A DNA stretch of 64,000 nucleotides, from positions 30,074,668-30,138,667 of the forward strand of contig NC_092569.1 of the NCBI RefSeq assembly GCF_037975245.1, read 5' to 3'. The stretch comes from Apostichopus japonicus. Lineage: Eukaryota; Echinodermata; Holothuroidea; Aspidochirotida; Stichopodidae. Of the stretch, positions 25,350 through 40,494 are shown piece after piece. Below the pieces are notes generated by a model, which did no database searches, was not told the origin of the DNA, and saw only the letters and a program-made list of their open reading frames with translations. Position numbers and translations under genes: made by a program. The stretch's first letter is position 1, and each line of letters begins with the position of its first letter.

Positions 25350-28125
25350 TGACACTGATAACATGTTAGAAGATGACCCTTAGATAAATCCCCTTAACAG
25401 AAAACACAAAGAAAATCTAACATTTATAGGCCTACCTTGTGAAATATGTCGACATCTCGGGTATATCTTCATTTGTTTTTGCAATTAATCGCGTTTGCAG
25501 TTAGTTTCCAGTCAGTATATGCAATTTTAATCGAATCCATGAAATATAAAGTTTTGGGTGAGTTTCAGTCTAGCTGCCATAAAGTTAGGCGTTCAGAAAG
25601 TCACAACTCCACGAGAGTAGCTACACAAGGGAAGGGAACACCACAGTAAAAAAGGGCCTGATAGATTCCATATTCCATATACGAGTTTCAAAAGTTAAAA
25701 AATGAGAAAACTTTACCATCGCAGTACAATATATACATGCCTACAATGCATATCGTCCATAAACGTGTTAGTGTGCGTAGTGTCGTGTCGTTGGTTTGCT
25801 AAGAAAACTAAGTCACGCAGGGCCTATTGTGTAGAAGTGTACAACCTCTCTTTAAGTGTACAACCTCTCTTTGTAACATGATCTTGTTTCCCTGCACATA
25901 TGGGGTAAATCACGGCTGGAGATTAACAATTGAGCATGCACATTGGAATAACACTTAAGCAATTGTGGCTAATGAGTTTAGGTATATATTAAAACAAATT
26001 AGAGACACTACCTTTAAAGGGCCTCTGCATAGACTATACTGCCTATAATACGTGTTTGCCTGCAGATGGTAGGAAACCACTCACAAAATAATCCCAAACC
26101 TGTGACGTTTTCCGTCGGTTTGATGACTGGGAAACGTAAAGAAACTTCAACTTAGGTTTTCTGAAGTGTTTTTGCAACCTCCTACTACCCAGTACAATGG
26201 CATTTGATAATAACAGTATGTCAGAGTGTCGTATCAGCCTAGTGTTAGTGCTGAAGTGAATAGCTTGATCAAACGTTTACCTCAAGAGGCTCGGCACAAG
26301 TACGTCAGGGGGTGACCTGCAGTCACGTGAGCGCTTAGGAATTTTTGCGAAAAGAGCAAATTCCTTGTACAAAAGTGCTAAGTTTGATCAAGCTTCACCG
26401 AGTCCCATAAGGAAATAATACAATGTGTCATACATCAATGGAAAGATACACGTGTAAATATTCAATGTAAAAAGTTTGTTTGACTTGGAAATTCCTAGAA
26501 ATGTTTCAAACGATGTCTTTTTCAATAATACGAACAAACATATGGTGATCAACTCACGCTTAGCTATGCTACTTGAAGTACTAAAACTTATAGCAAGTTT
26601 TCTTGAACTAGATAGTACCGTTATGACAGTGACCTCTGTTAACTTTGTTTGTGATTAGAGAGCACGTTTGCTGTTGATCACATTCAAGACAAAGGTTTCA
26701 TAATGAGAAAAATCTTGCATTTAATATGTTAATTTGTTACAAATTTACCAAATTACAGACTTGTTAAATTAATTCCCTCATTTTATTAATGTTAATTTTT
26801 ATCATTTATGTACCTTTAATGATCCTATAATTCTCAGTATTATCATCTCAGTACTGTTTGCTAATACTTAACGTCCACCTTGATCTGGACATATTTCCTA
26901 ACTTAATACTGTGTTTTATTTATATTAAGAGGTTTAGTAGTAAGATTACCATCGTATTTTATTTTTACTACAATTTGAGGGTATATTTATAAAGTCAATT
27001 TTTCATTCAGTTTGGTTGTGTCACTGATTTTGTATTATTTAATTAACAATATTAATAATTACATACATTTTGTGTAGTATATTGTATTAAGAACCTCACA
27101 TTTTAAAATAAGCAACACAATCGGTCCAGTACCACACATATTTAGGAATGTTTATCAAAGGAAGCTTAGAGTAAAGGTGATAATTTTTATGATAAATCCA
27201 GTCAAATCAGGGGATGCCACTTTCTCGTACTAAAGGTAGCTTGCCTTTGCTGTTTTCTATCCAGACATACAATGCAATTAGTAGTTTGTTTTTGGACTTA
27301 GGAACATATGTTACTGTATATTTAATTTTAAATAAATGTTATTATTTTCCTAACAATAGGACTATTCCATTTAATGCGATTTGTTTCAGAAATCATGTTC
27401 AAATAACCATGGGCTCCTAAATAAAATGATTGCATGTTCAGGAACATGGCAACTTTGACCCCCCCCCCCCTCCAACTCACCTCTTCCCAAATAGAGAAAC
27501 CAAAAGATTAGTATGATATAATGATATATTATACTGATGCTGTTAATTAATCACAAGGCTAAGCCCAATGTTGTGGGTAGGAAGAGAGAGCAGTTTTTTG
27601 GGGGAGAGTAGGGATAATGGATAGAGATAGAAAGTGACACAGATGAATATTACTTATATTACTACTATTATTAAAAATGATCAGTTTGAAGCTAAGCCCG
27701 TCGAGTGATCTGAAGGTTTGACACACCTTATAATCTAGTGAATGCAGGCATCACTTCTTATGTTCAATAATCCATTTAGACAAATGTCTTTCAAATGCAA
27801 ATAAATGTGACAAACTACAAGAAGAGCTTCAAATTGTTTTCTGACCTTGATGATGCAATATTATCTCATATTTAGAATATTGTTGCAGAATGTTACACTA
27901 AATTTAATGTCAATATTTAATTGGTATCAAATTCACAATATTACAAACAGAAAAAAGACATATTGTTTGAAACAGATTGATAGGTCTCTCAATGACGAAG
28001 GATTTTTAGACTTCCTACTTTATTAATTTGCCAAAACAGACTTAAACAACACCCAAATTAAGCTCTGTTGCTTTATTCAAAGTTGATGATGCACATGAGC
28101 ATAACAATAATAGAAGACACCAAAT
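25350..28125. other. Intergenic or intronic stretch, no gene recognised
   Basis: It includes a short direct repeat TGTACAACCTCTCTTT (about 25838-25876) and homopolymer C near 27460. No exon or mobile-element protein was found on either strand. Confidence 0.45.
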
Positions 28126-28126
28126 A

Positions 28127-28150
28127 TAAATATATATATATATATATATT
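28127..28150. repeat. (TA)n microsatellite at the start of unit 2
   Basis: A short TA run immediately before the shared unit start (ATGTGGGTGTCATAGAATCA). Confidence 0.85.
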
Positions 28151-28310
28151 ATGAATATTTATATATAATATGTGGGTGTCATAGAATCAAGAATCATAAT
28201 GTATCAAATTTCACGCAATTGTTAACTTCATACATTTTTTGGAGGGGGAGGGGGGGGGAGGGTCGGGATGCCAAAAAATGAAAAGAAAATAGACAAGTTC
28301 ACTTTTTTAT

Positions 28311-28316
28311 TTTATT
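28311..28316 (-). promoter_or_regulatory. Candidate poly(A) signal AATAAA, copy 2
   Basis: AATAAA on the minus strand about 290 nt after the end of the last coding exon, at the same relative place as in copy 3. Confidence 0.4.
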
Positions 28317-30477
28317 CTTTTGTAAGACTCATACAATAATCAATTTACAAACTATCAAACAACAATAAGCAAGTTAACATTCACATTTTGACATTGATTT
28401 CAATTATTGTTATTTATCTTCTCTTTCCCTTAAAAATGAATTATTCGTCGAATCGCTCTAGTTGGAATTGTTTTTGTATTTTCTTCTTCTTTCTTGTCTT
28501 TTGCCCGTCCAGCTGTCCAACGCTCGAAGCTGCATGGATCTTTCCCTATACTTTCTAAGTAAAGCCTGCTAATTTGGACACTGTGTTATACTGTGTTTTG
28601 TCTACACCGGCCTTACTTTCATATCCGTATATTGCAGGCTACATCCGAAACTGTTCAAACTTTCACTATACCAGTGGATGTTCGTTCCTCGAGTAGAACC
28701 GTCGTAGTCTCCGTTGAGGTGAGAATAAGCGCAAATCGCGCAGTTGTCGCTGCCATCGGGAAAATGTGAACAATATTAACCATAATTGGGACAGTAAGAC
28801 CGACAGTGAGAAGCAGACTTATCTTTCCTACAGTGAAGAAATTCATAGAACCACCAGGCTCCTCGATGTCTCTCCGCACAGTCGTAGCTGCTCCATCCAT
28901 CGTTGTCCTCGTCTTTTGTACTGAACTGTTTATTGTTGCTATCAGCCAAACTATCATAACCTGCAACAAACAAGAAAGAATAAATAAACCGATAAATTGA
29001 TAACTTTGAACAAATCCAACATCAGATTCAAGTTAGAGGGCAGTGTTTTTTGTCCTGCCATGATGAAAATATTTTTTGATTTGGCGTGTGTGTTGAATAT
29101 TTATGATACATAAGTAGGTATTTTGTCATTGCAAGTACGTTATTATACAATTTAGTTTTTGTTCCGTTTGAAATACAGTGCCACAATAAGAGCCACATAC
29201 AGATGGGTACTATAGAGTCACTAATATCGCTCTTTACTTTCCATTTATTTACCGACATTTATTGGCAATATTATTCATTCATTTTTTGTATTTGATTCTT
29301 ATTTTTTAGTTCCCATCTGATTAGTCTCCCACTATATCAAAACTCGAGATATAGATTTTGTGTGTGTGTGTCGGTATTAAATCGTTTAATTTCTTGAATA
29401 ATATTATGTGTAATCTTAGTTTGCATAACCAAATTTCAATTTCCCCTCTTATTCAACCTAGTGCTTGTACCACACAGGTTAACTAAGGCTTTCTTCGAAG
29501 CCGGGCCAGGAGGGAGGGGGATGTGTGACGTAGCTTAATATATCCTTCCAGTTACGAAAGCAAGGGTATTATTAAAAGATCAAGTCTTGTAATATTTTAA
29601 TAGATTACGTATGACGGTCACTCATATCATGTTAGGCGGTTGTTACGTGCGAACACGGCAAGGAGACTTGATTTGCCAAGGAACAGCGAATCTTATCGTC
29701 TGCTTCTTATGTCTATGCGCATTGTATACATCTTGATAACCTAAGTGCGTTCCAACTGCAGTTCAAACGTTTGAAAGAACATAGCCATGTTTAGAATTGA
29801 AATTGCTGTGAACATTGAAAACATATCACATAGCTATGGGATCAAGATATTAGTTGTTGTAGAATGCACATTCAAGGAGTACTACAAGAATTATTGCCAC
29901 AGGGGATCACGTCATATGATCCTTCATGGTTGGCATGTTTTTTGCGTTGACGCATTCGATTTGTGTTTGCGTCGATGATTAGAACATTAACTACTCACCT
30001 GTGTTTCCGCTGTATGATCCAACTGATAGTCGATACTTGTCTGTCTCGCTGTTAATGCTAAAAGTCGAATAGACGGCGTATTTCGATGATGAAGCGGAAT
30101 CCCTCAGATCAATACGAAGCTGGTACTTTTTCTGGTTAGTCATAGAGTGGATATATTTATTACCTAGCCAGTGGTCATGATTTTGATTACCAAAACCGTT
30201 CTTGTAGTCCGACCAACCAAGATAAAAGTTAACGGAGGCACTCGATCTTCGCTGGAAAACCTATGAAATGAAAACAAAAAGATAATCCAAATGTATAATC
30301 TACTAACCCTTAAAGTTATGCTGTATTGGCCCCAAATATACCTAGATACTCAAATTACCTTTCACACAATATACTTTGCTTTTTGCAAAATGATGCACTG
30401 AAGACCTCGTTGAGCTGAACTTGACCAACAGAAAAAAAAACGAGGAGGAAAATACTCTTGCGGACTATGTCACTTTC

Positions 30478-30480
<3 letters not shown>

Positions 30481-30508
<28 letters not shown>
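30481..30508. repeat. (TA)n microsatellite in intron 6 of copy 2
   Basis: A short TA run. The same intron of copy 3 carries much larger runs at 50417-50812. Confidence 0.85.
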
Positions 30509-30511
<3 letters not shown>

Positions 30512-32334
30512 GATATTGAGATAATGTGATAATGAGACAGTTCGCAAAAGTATTTAGCTTCTTGACCTTCTTCTATTGATTGATCGAGTTTAGCTCAACG
30601 AGGTCTTAATTGCATCATTTTGCAAATTCAAAGTACATTGTGAAAAGGTAACAATTGAAATCCTTTTTTGCATTACTCACCGTCCACCCTCCTCCGTTAC
30701 TTTCCATCTCACAGTAAACCTGAATGCCGCGTGGCCAACCATCAGGGTAAATGGTGTAAACTCCATCACTGAGTGTACCGGAAACATAAAGCTCGTAGCA
30801 ATCTCTCGGGATTACCTCGCGGGTGCACGTCACTCCGTCCCCTTCGTAGCCATCATTACAGTAACATTTGTGGACACCGTTCCTCTCATCACAGGTTGCG
30901 TGTTCACTACACTGGTAACTCCGATCTTTAATAAGCTGGTTGTTTCTACAAGTTGAATTTCGTGTACATCTTGAATTGATGTAAAACGTGCCCTCCTAAT
31001 TGAAGATATTCAGAGAAATAATAGAAAAAAAAAAAACGATTACATAAATAATGAATTTGCGGTTGTCACATGAAATGTACAAAATTTCAACAATGAGTGA
31101 CCAATGCAAACTCCCCACCATTGATCTAGGTATGGGTATGAACTACTATGAAAGTTCTATGAAGTATTTGAAACAAACTCCTATGTTGGGGTCTAGGAAT
31201 CCGCTATCAAGAATAATGGTAGCCGTCATATGATGCATTAAACAGTTTATTACGACTTTACATTAGGCCTACAAACTGCATGACTGTGGTATGAAGTATT
31301 CATTAATTTTGTGTTTGGTTTATAAGGGGATGCACACCCATATGAGTGGTCTTATGTTTCCCGACTAAATGTAATATGTCCCTCGACTGACAGTTTTGTC
31401 TGGATTGGCGACGGAGATGGGGTCCATGCATCTTGCCCAGTGCAATGCGAGAGCAACTCGGCTATCTGTAAATGTGATGCGATTATCAACAAGTTTAAAT
31501 AGTAAAATGTTACTTCTAATTATATGGACAATGAATTAAGAAAAACATTTGAAATGTCCTGAAAGAACCGTACTGACCGTTAATACACTTCCTTTGTCGG
31601 CAACGAAGCAGTTGCATTGTTTCAGAGGGATGCATTGTTCTTGTTGTCTCAGAAAATCACCGATACAAACACATTGCTCTGTTTCTGTGCGAGAGGTAGC
31701 CGAGATGCAAGTGTCAGGGTCTTCACAGGTCCTCTCACATGTCTCATTGCTAAATATCTCATTAGCTGGACACCATTCAATCTTTGATTCTAGAAAACAG
31801 AAAGGAAAATAATAGTAACCTGATACAGACACGACGAATATGACATGTGGCAAAGAATAGTTTTTTTTTTGTCATTACTTCAATACGTGGCTGTCAGAAA
31901 GTTAAAGGAAAGCAACACACGTTCAGAAGCAGTTCGAATGAATCCAGAACATTTTAAATCAAGTAGTGGTCGTTCCGTAGTCACATTAATGTTAAAAGTT
32001 ATTGAACATTACGAGATAACACCCCATCATTTGTTGTACAACTGCTTTGAAACCAAAAAGTCATAGCTGTTGTTTCTGAGTTTCCCTCGGTGTAAGTATA
32101 CTACTTTCTAACAACAATGATAATTAATAACATCAAGTTTTTTTTTTGCGTTGGTTGCGCTGATGAAACTGGGAGACGTACCTGCTCTCAGTGTAAACTT
32201 CTGTTGAACAAATGTTAGATACGGTTTCGTGTTCAGAGCCAAGGTAAGTGTCGAGTATATAGCAGTCTTGTAGTGAGTGCGTAATCACACTTTAGCTTAT
32301 GGAGGCATTTTGGAAATATAGTATAGATACTAAT

Positions 32335-32622
32335 TTTCATTTCATTTCAATCCATTTCATTTATTTATTTCCACATTCAAAATATATAACACAATAATAG
32401 AAGAACATGTATGTGACACGTAGAGGAGGTCTGTGAAAGCCGAGGCTCTTACGAAGCAGACCCCCCGTACAAAGACAATAAGAAAAAAAAATGATGAACA
32501 ATACATGCAATAAAACAAAGGTTGCACACAGAAATAAACCATGTAACTGTTCTTACGTTACATAAGATATCATTTACATATTAAAGAATTATCATATACG
32601 TAATTGACCCTAGTCCCCTAAT
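32335..32622. mobile_element. Insertion in intron 4 of copy 2, SINE or LINE tail-like
   Basis: The sequence interrupts the shared GATACTAA..AAGTAT(A/T)TGAAC block of units 1 and 3. It begins TTTCATTTCATTTCA..ATTTATTTATTTCC, resembling the tail of a retroelement read in reverse, and includes GCCGAGGCTCTTACGAAGCAGACCCCCC. No protein is visible. Confidence 0.6.
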
Positions 32623-33905
32623 GCAATAATAAGTATATGAACTTGCGCCTAAAGCTGGTACTCGCACTCATGTTCATTTCATCTTGTAACCGCCACTATA
32701 TGTATGGTAGCGCCGTTATACACTCTGGTATACTATATGAATACTCGTTCAATATGTACTGTAGCAGTTTCTTCAAGGTAAGAAAACATATTTGACGTGT
32801 CAAGTTTACTTCCAATGATCCCTTCGTTTTTAGAATACACCTTTCAGTTCGTTTACTTTTGACATTAAATAAACAACTTTCTTATTTTGGCTTTAAATTA
32901 AAAAAGAATGTAAAAGACACTCACCATCTGATATTACGAATTTACCTAAACTTGATATATAATAATCCCCCCATTCATCTGAGATACGAAACTCGTCGTA
33001 TGTTACATAGTAAGTTTCTCCATCAATGTTCTCAAAGTCCATTCTCAGTTGGTACCGCTTTTGATTTGTTAAGTAGGCAATTTTCTCATTTCCGATCCAA
33101 AACTCACTCCCTTGAAAGCCAAAGCCATTTCTGAAGTCTTTCCAACTTCTATTAAAGTTGACAGAATCCAATCTTCGTCGCTGTAGTACCTACAAAGAAT
33201 ATCAAAGAAGTTAAGCATAAACTAGGACGTGATTGAATAATCATTATTCGTTCCCTTTTGCAATGCTATTTGTTGCTAACAATTATTACGCATAAATAAG
33301 AACTTTCATTTCTAACTTCAGTTTGTAGTGTGTCTTCGTCTTCGTTTCGGTGACACATCCGCAAAAAGGGACAATATCTCACCACACCCACGTCAAGAGA
33401 GTAATTAGTTAAATCTGACCCGAGTACTGATATGCGTGACAGGTGTGGTTTATAGTTATCGTGGAAGAAGAGCTGCACTGCCCTTAAATGTCCAAAATAT
33501 ATAAAATCATTGATTTAACTTTCGTTTCGATAACAATTTCAGGATTGTATTTGAAATAACGATTTTATTACATCGCTATATATAACTGTATGTAGAATTG
33601 GAGTAAATTGTACAAAACTATCTAAAGTTGAATGGACATCAAGTAATCAGCCATACCGTCCATCCACCAGTATCAAAATCATTATCACAGTAAGCCTCAA
33701 ACGGTTCCGGATAGCCATCTGGTTTAATAAGGTACACTGCAGATGTATTGTAGGCAGAGGAACAGCTATTCAATAATTCTTTGCAATCTCTCGGATACTC
33801 AGGTTGTTGAAAAACAAAGTATGGAGAACCTGGATTGAAATTAAAACAAAGTTAACATTTTATTGCGACCGATAAATAATTTCAGCTAACGAAAATATTG
33901 CCTAA

Positions 33906-34498
33906 GATGTTTCATCTTGGTTGCCTCTCTCCACCCACGGGGTAAATTGGTACCTGTAGAAGGCGGGGAGAAGGCGGGGAGGGGACGGGCGGTATGGGGG
34001 GGGGGCTGTAGCCACCTAACCATGTTTTTGGTGAAAATTCGGGCAATATGCTGAGAATTTTGCGGGCACCTACTGAAAGAAAAATAAATTGCAATGTGTT
34101 TTTCAATGGTTAATCTTATATTATTATTATTATCATTGTAACGACCCCCCCCCAAATATTACCAATATGGAAGGGTACAAATTCGGCAAATGATTGTATG
34201 GAATTGGCATGCGATGTAGTAACCGACTCATACCTATATGGTATGCACATGAACACGTTGAACGCGCGCGGAGCGCGAAAAGTGTTGGTTATATTTTTTG
34301 GGCAAGACGTTACAGCCCCCCCCCCCCCCTCAAATCAAATTGGGGACCTATACGCCTATGCCTGTGAGGTAGCTTGTCATTGGGCGCAGTTTATTACTAT
34401 TATTATAATTTTATAACGTCTGTAAAGCGCTTTGAAACCAATCGCTGTTATAAAGCGCTACGTGAATCGATTTTCACCATATTACTAGTATCATAATA
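33906..34498. mobile_element. Insertion in intron 2 of copy 2
   Basis: It interrupts the shared AATATTGCCT(T/A)AGA..CTGAGCCAATT block. It contains G-rich and C-rich runs, (TTA)n, and near its end GTAAAGCGCTTTGAAACCAATCGCTGTTATAAAGCGCT, a phrase typical of dispersed SINE-like repeats. It looks composite. Confidence 0.6.
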
Positions 34499-35739
34499 TT
34501 CTGAGCCAATTCTAAGAGAAGGGGTTTCGTTATGATGAGAGTAAAGGTAATACATCCGTTTTAATGCCAACTACTCCTCAACAACCATATAGTGGAAGAT
34601 AGCGCGACTAAAATTTAATGAGATAATCATTATTGAGTTCTCAGATGTAAATGTTTTGAAGAATCAGTTTTGATTATTTTTCAGCCTGTAATGGAAATAC
34701 AAAGACGAAGTAAACGTCTCGAAGAAAACAGGCAAATCCCTTTAACGTACCTGAGAAAATATCTATGAAGCACTAAGGATGTGAAGAGATCGAAATTAAA
34801 CGACTCAGAGGAAATCAACCTCGAAATAGATATTCGGAAATAGTGACACGATTGAAAAACAAAACGTCTAGAGCGACCACTAAAAAGAACCAACATTACC
34901 ACCCCTTCAAGTTAACCAACTGAGGTGTTAACGTTTATAATACATAAGTGATATAACTTACAGAGGTTATTTCTTATTTTAAGATAAATCATATAATATA
35001 AATAATACAGTTACCTGCAGATCTTCCCTCGGCACGGACCATTACCTGTGTAATAAAAGACATTTACTCAATACATTGCAAGACATACAGAGTATTGCAG
35101 TAAACACTCAGCAGGATCAGATAAAATCTTATGTTAATGTCTGATAAATGCAGTTTCGCAAACTGGTCCAAAATATGTTAGTTCAATACAAGCAAAATCG
35201 ATATAAACTTTGGTAAATTAACTGGATCACCACTTTTAATGATGTTTACCTATTGTTTATATTCCATATCTGATTTACAGGTCAATAATCACTTACAGAG
35301 TACAACTTTCTTCCAGGAAACGTTAGATTATTGGCATTTCCCGGTTTTACAGCTACTCTGGCACATGATACGTAAGTTCACGTAAAGAACAAAGGCAAAA
35401 GCTGGCTGCTTCCTTAAACAGCTTTGTTGCTTAATGCAGACAGGTGATCTTTGTTCAAGTTATATTTTGACATTAGAACACTCAGATATGATATATAACA
35501 CATTTTTGTTGAACAGTCCTTAATAATACGTAAGGATCATTTACATCGTCCTAGCTATTCTTTTTGGACTAAGATTACCGTGTCTTGATCCTTACTGTGC
35601 ACAATGAAAGTCTGAGAAAGGTGTCATTCTACTTGTAAGGTAAGTTCATAGCAATAGATTTTTAGATCTTAATAATAAAACAATTTTAGCAGCGCTGCAG
35701 AAGCTCAGCTAAGATTCTATTTGAAAAGTTTGTTTCTAG

Positions 35740-36475
35740 TGTTGCCGATATCGCCAATATCGGATTTGGCCGATATCCGATATTTCAATGCCAATATTGG
35801 CCCCATACCAATACCGATATTTTGAAAAAAAAAACCAGAATGTAGGTCAAGTTGCACTTTAATTCATGCATTAATACATAAAGTATCAAAATTGTTAATC
35901 GCAAGTTAATATCTTTTGCACAACTCACAAACAGTAACCACTTGATAACTCCCTTGTACATATCCTATAACACTAGCCCTAACCTCTTTTTTTTAAAAGA
36001 ACGATCATATTCCCCACCAAGATGATATGCAAGAAACTTTGTGCTAGCATTTGTTTCTTGGAAAAATCAAGCTTATTACTACTTTTGAACGATTTTCTTA
36101 GCAAAGAAAGTTAAAAGATGACATCGCGCAATGAATAAAACTGACTTCATGTAGAAAAGACATTAGCGTATCCTAGCTAAGAACTTTCACTACTATTTGT
36201 TAACCAAAACCACAACATTTTCTCTACTTTTTTTTAAAACTTTCTTATAAAGTATATCCTACCATTAGCCTGCTATACTGACAACTAAGCCTAGCCAAAA
36301 TAGCAAATGCCTCGTCTTTTTCAATTGTATAATACACCAGCCAGCCTGGTAAAATTTACATAAAGCGCGACAGAGACTGCTATGTACGTAACGTTGAGTG
36401 GTCTGGCTGGTCTGCTTACAGATCGTTATATCATTAGATCCGATACCGATATCACAAACGATAATCGGCGCAATA
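35740..36475. mobile_element. Short TIR-type DNA transposon (non-autonomous)
   Basis: The left end reads TGTTGCCGATATCGCC and the right end, in reverse complement, TATTGCGCCGATTATCG; both run on into further CCGATATCGG-like sequence. CTAG flanks both sides (35736-35739, 36476-36479) and may be the target duplication. The 736 bp carry no transposase, and units 1 and 3 lack the element. The CCGATA-rich ends recall hAT-like repeats, but the superfamily is not certain. Confidence 0.55.
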
Positions 36476-39400
36476 CTAGCTTTGATTGACACTATTTCTG
36501 AGCAGTTTTCCCATCTCCTTCTTTTTTCCCTTATTTTTTATTCTTAGCAGACATAGTGTGTTGCAATGTTAGAAAGTTGAATTTCTGCAAAGTGGAAACA
36601 CTATCACGAACTTACTAAATGCAATTGATCTATGTACTTATTGCTAGGAATAAATATGGGGAATATGCTCCATGGCAAAGACAAAGAACCAACTGTATTG
36701 CACTTCGTAATTTATGTTCTTGCAATAATAGAACGAAAACGTAAAACAAAAACTCCTCTGTCAAAGCTGCTAAAATGTTGTGGATATCACGTTTGAACTC
36801 TGCTGACCCAAAGTTGCTAACAGAAATTGAACACATACCATAATAGAACGACCTACAACTTGTTTACTATCGACGTACCACAGAAAAACTTTAAAGAGCA
36901 GAAATCGGAATCGACTACAACAATATAGGTTATTCTCACACTTATAACACACACACACAAGCTGTGGAAAATATCTAGTTGGAAATCTGTAGTCCTTTTA
37001 CAGAGAATAACATCGAACCAGATTAAAAATATGAATAACAAGTACATTTTTGACTTGGTAAAGTTTCCACGGGTGGAATTTTGTCACAAATAACGGGAAA
37101 TTAAGATGGAAGACATTTTGCTACTAACATCAATACGCATGCTGGTCATGTATACTAAAAGTTTGAAAAACAAATAACTCACGAATAAACTTCCCGTGTG
37201 TGATATTGCTGTGCCATAGGGGATAAAAATTGTTTCTTGTTCGGTAATTCCGAATAACACTGACATAGACATGTTAGAACAGCCGAGCATATAACAGTCC
37301 AAATCTTATGAAAAGACGATGTTATCTGTCAATACCAACCCGTATTGTATAGCATTTCTATGAGATGAAGTAAATTAAGAATATGCTCTATTTATACCAG
37401 AAAAACAAGCTTTAGATCAACCCTGAACTTATATCAGTTCTCTGATGTTTTTCGTCTCTATCATATTTGTAAAAATGCTTGAAAACAATGTTTGCACATG
37501 GGTCATAGTATAGCATAGTATAGTTTTAACACGTCGAACACGACAAGAGTTACTTTTTGGCACGATTTAGTATCCTTCTAGAATAATATGGCCAAGGGTA
37601 CAGCAAATGGTATTACAGTAACCAAAAGTCATGAAAACTAAAATGTACATTTTATACTTTGCTGTTGCCAACAGAGTAAAGTACACAGTATAAAACTATA
37701 TCCACAAAGAGATTGAATCGGTCGAGGCCATTTCTTTTGGATAGAGCCAATTTATTTTGTCGTCGATAATTTTACTAAGCAATGACTGTGAGCGACGTTG
37801 TATCTGTTTACAGCATTGTGTTTATTGCCACTGTGTGCTGATTACCCTGTACCGTTTCGTTAGGATTTAGTTACACATCTTTATACACAGCAGTAAAACG
37901 AAAGCTTTTTTAATCGTATTATTACCAAACAAGGAGTAGTCATAAGTGTTATGACAATACTTTCTAGTATTTGCAACGTGTTAGAAAAGAGACATTTAAA
38001 TACAGTGTTACATATTTTATGTTGTTTTATTTGTTAAAGTCTATCATCCGTGTTTTTTTTTAATTATGAGAGTTTCCTTTCTTATACTGAGTTATTATAC
38101 ATGTTACTTTAAACGACAAAAGACAAACGAAACGTTAAGTTATTTACTACAACGACCAGCCACATGGTATAATGAAGGGCAGGTGTGAGTCGGGTAGGAG
38201 GGAGTGTTTGAGAGCAGCGAAGAGGGAGAGTATTGGTGGGGATCGGTGACTACTCCCATCGCATACATGTTATAGATGGGGTACATTTTCAGTGGTCCAA
38301 TATAAGTAGTTTGGTCATTGAGTATGAAAGATGACATACATGAATATTTTCGCTTTGGTTTTACATTTAATTCCTGTTCTCAAATTAATACTTTGAAATG
38401 TTATAAGTAAGTTTGCATGATTGCCACGACTTTATGGAGCATCTTGTTTGAAAATCAATGTAAACTACGGTATTTGTGATTAGAGAATTAACAGATAACT
38501 TAAAGGATCATGAATATCTGCCTTTATCGTAGTAGCCTACTTCCAGGTTATACGTTAACACCTTATAAATTATATCGCCTAGTTGTAGTTAATATATGCA
38601 TAAAATGTGTAAGTTTTTACACGGTAAACTAGCCTTTAAAATTCCAATAGTTGACAAAAACATCTCTCTGGATTGTCATTAGTATGTTGATGAATATGGT
38701 TGTGTTAAAAGGAATTGTTTTCAATAAAAAGGAAATGTAATTTAATTTTTGGTGCACATTTTCTCGCTCCAATTATGTTGTATTACTTGTTCTCTACTTA
38801 GTGTTACTATTATAGATTATTCCTAAGTAACAAAAAAGAAAAGAAAAAAAGCTATATATTGAAAAGTATAATTATTTAAAGACAAGCAACCAGAATGAGC
38901 ATCAGGTTATTTTTAAAATGTTAGAAATGTTCTCTGCATCTGCACTGAGTTATTTCGCTACTAATGTGGTCTTTAGATATTTTCATGATTCGGTGAGATT
39001 TTAGATCTGCTTGTCGCACTATGTCCAGTATATGGCTACTATTTGAGGCTTTAATGTAACAAAACTGATTTAATAGAAGAAAAAAAGTAAAATTCTTCCG
39101 TGAAATTGATTTATTTAATAAATCATTTATACAGCTTTTAAACAGTTTTCTTTCTCTTACTTTTTGTCTGGATTTATGACACAAAGATTTAAGAAACATC
39201 TTACTACGCTTTTGTTTTGAGTATTATTTTATGAATATAGCTGTTATTCGCCTTTAGACTTCAAATTGCCCGTGTAAAGATTGGTTTTAAAACTTCAACG
39301 AGACAACCGAAACTAAGTACAACACTAATGATTATTTTAAATTCATCAAACATTGCAATATATAAGATCTTATTAAACAGCTTATAAGTAACGTCTATTC

Positions 39401-40494
39401 TATTGCAAATCGACTTTCAATTTGTTCAATCATCTATTTTATTCAATTAAAGATCGTGCAATACCAGTAATAATCTAAACAATGCTCTTACAATACTATT
39501 AGTTGTACTTTATCATTACCAAACCGCTACTGCTTACTAGAGTTCGACGTTGCTGCATATTGTATTATCATAGCGCGACACGTAAATCAGAAATACACAA
39601 TTTAAACAAGTCGCACACTTTCGACAAAAACTACTTTATAGGTGTTTCATTTTAACTAAGAGGAAACTAAACATAAGTTAAGAAAAGGACGATGTTCATT
39701 CAAGTATGTTAAACGAGCGTTTTTTTTTATTGTATTCTTAAATTTATTTATTGAAGGCAATATGAGCATATTTAGGGATGTGCATATTTTCTGTTACTTT
39801 TTGATTGAGGTAAGGATGTATCAAAATATCTCAATTAAGTTTCCAATTTCCAATCACAATCTTATTTTCTTCCTTGTAGTTTTCCCGTTATATTGGTATT
39901 GAAATACGACATACATCTGAGTCGGTACCAATGAGTTACCTTTGGTCAAGTTATACTACTTCTCTTCATGACATAATCTTTGATAAAATAACTGTGATCT
40001 CTAATTTTGAAATCCATCTTTTTTAACTGTCACTTTAAAAGGCATGCGATAGAATTTTATTTACAAACTTTATCATTTCAAATAAAGTAAAAGAACATAT
40101 GTTACATTTTCTGCTCTACTATCCATCATCTTTCAAAGAGCTGAGTATTGGGATTATGTTTCCTGGGTATTTCTAACAATATATTCTAACTGAAGACAAA
40201 AAAGGAAACACCGAAAGAGAGCAAAATTGAAAGCTAGCCACTCAAATCGCTGTACACATTACTAAAGATCGCGTACCATACCATTCTTTCGTTAAAGCAA
40301 GTTAAATATAAAACACAGTCCCTGAAAACAGCCGTAGCACTCAAAGAAATTGATTTGTTATTTTTTGACGTAGAAGAAATCATTTTTTCTTTGATAATTC
40401 GTTCTGCAATAAATCCTTGTAACTTAAGTTTACTATTTTCAACCTGATTTTCGTATATGTCATATTTTTTAAATTTCCATACATATTTAATTAG

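Noticed and set aside
33886-34155. Pro-rich frame near 34 kb
   Set aside because: It lies within the private G/C-run insertion of unit 2 and has no homologue in the other units.
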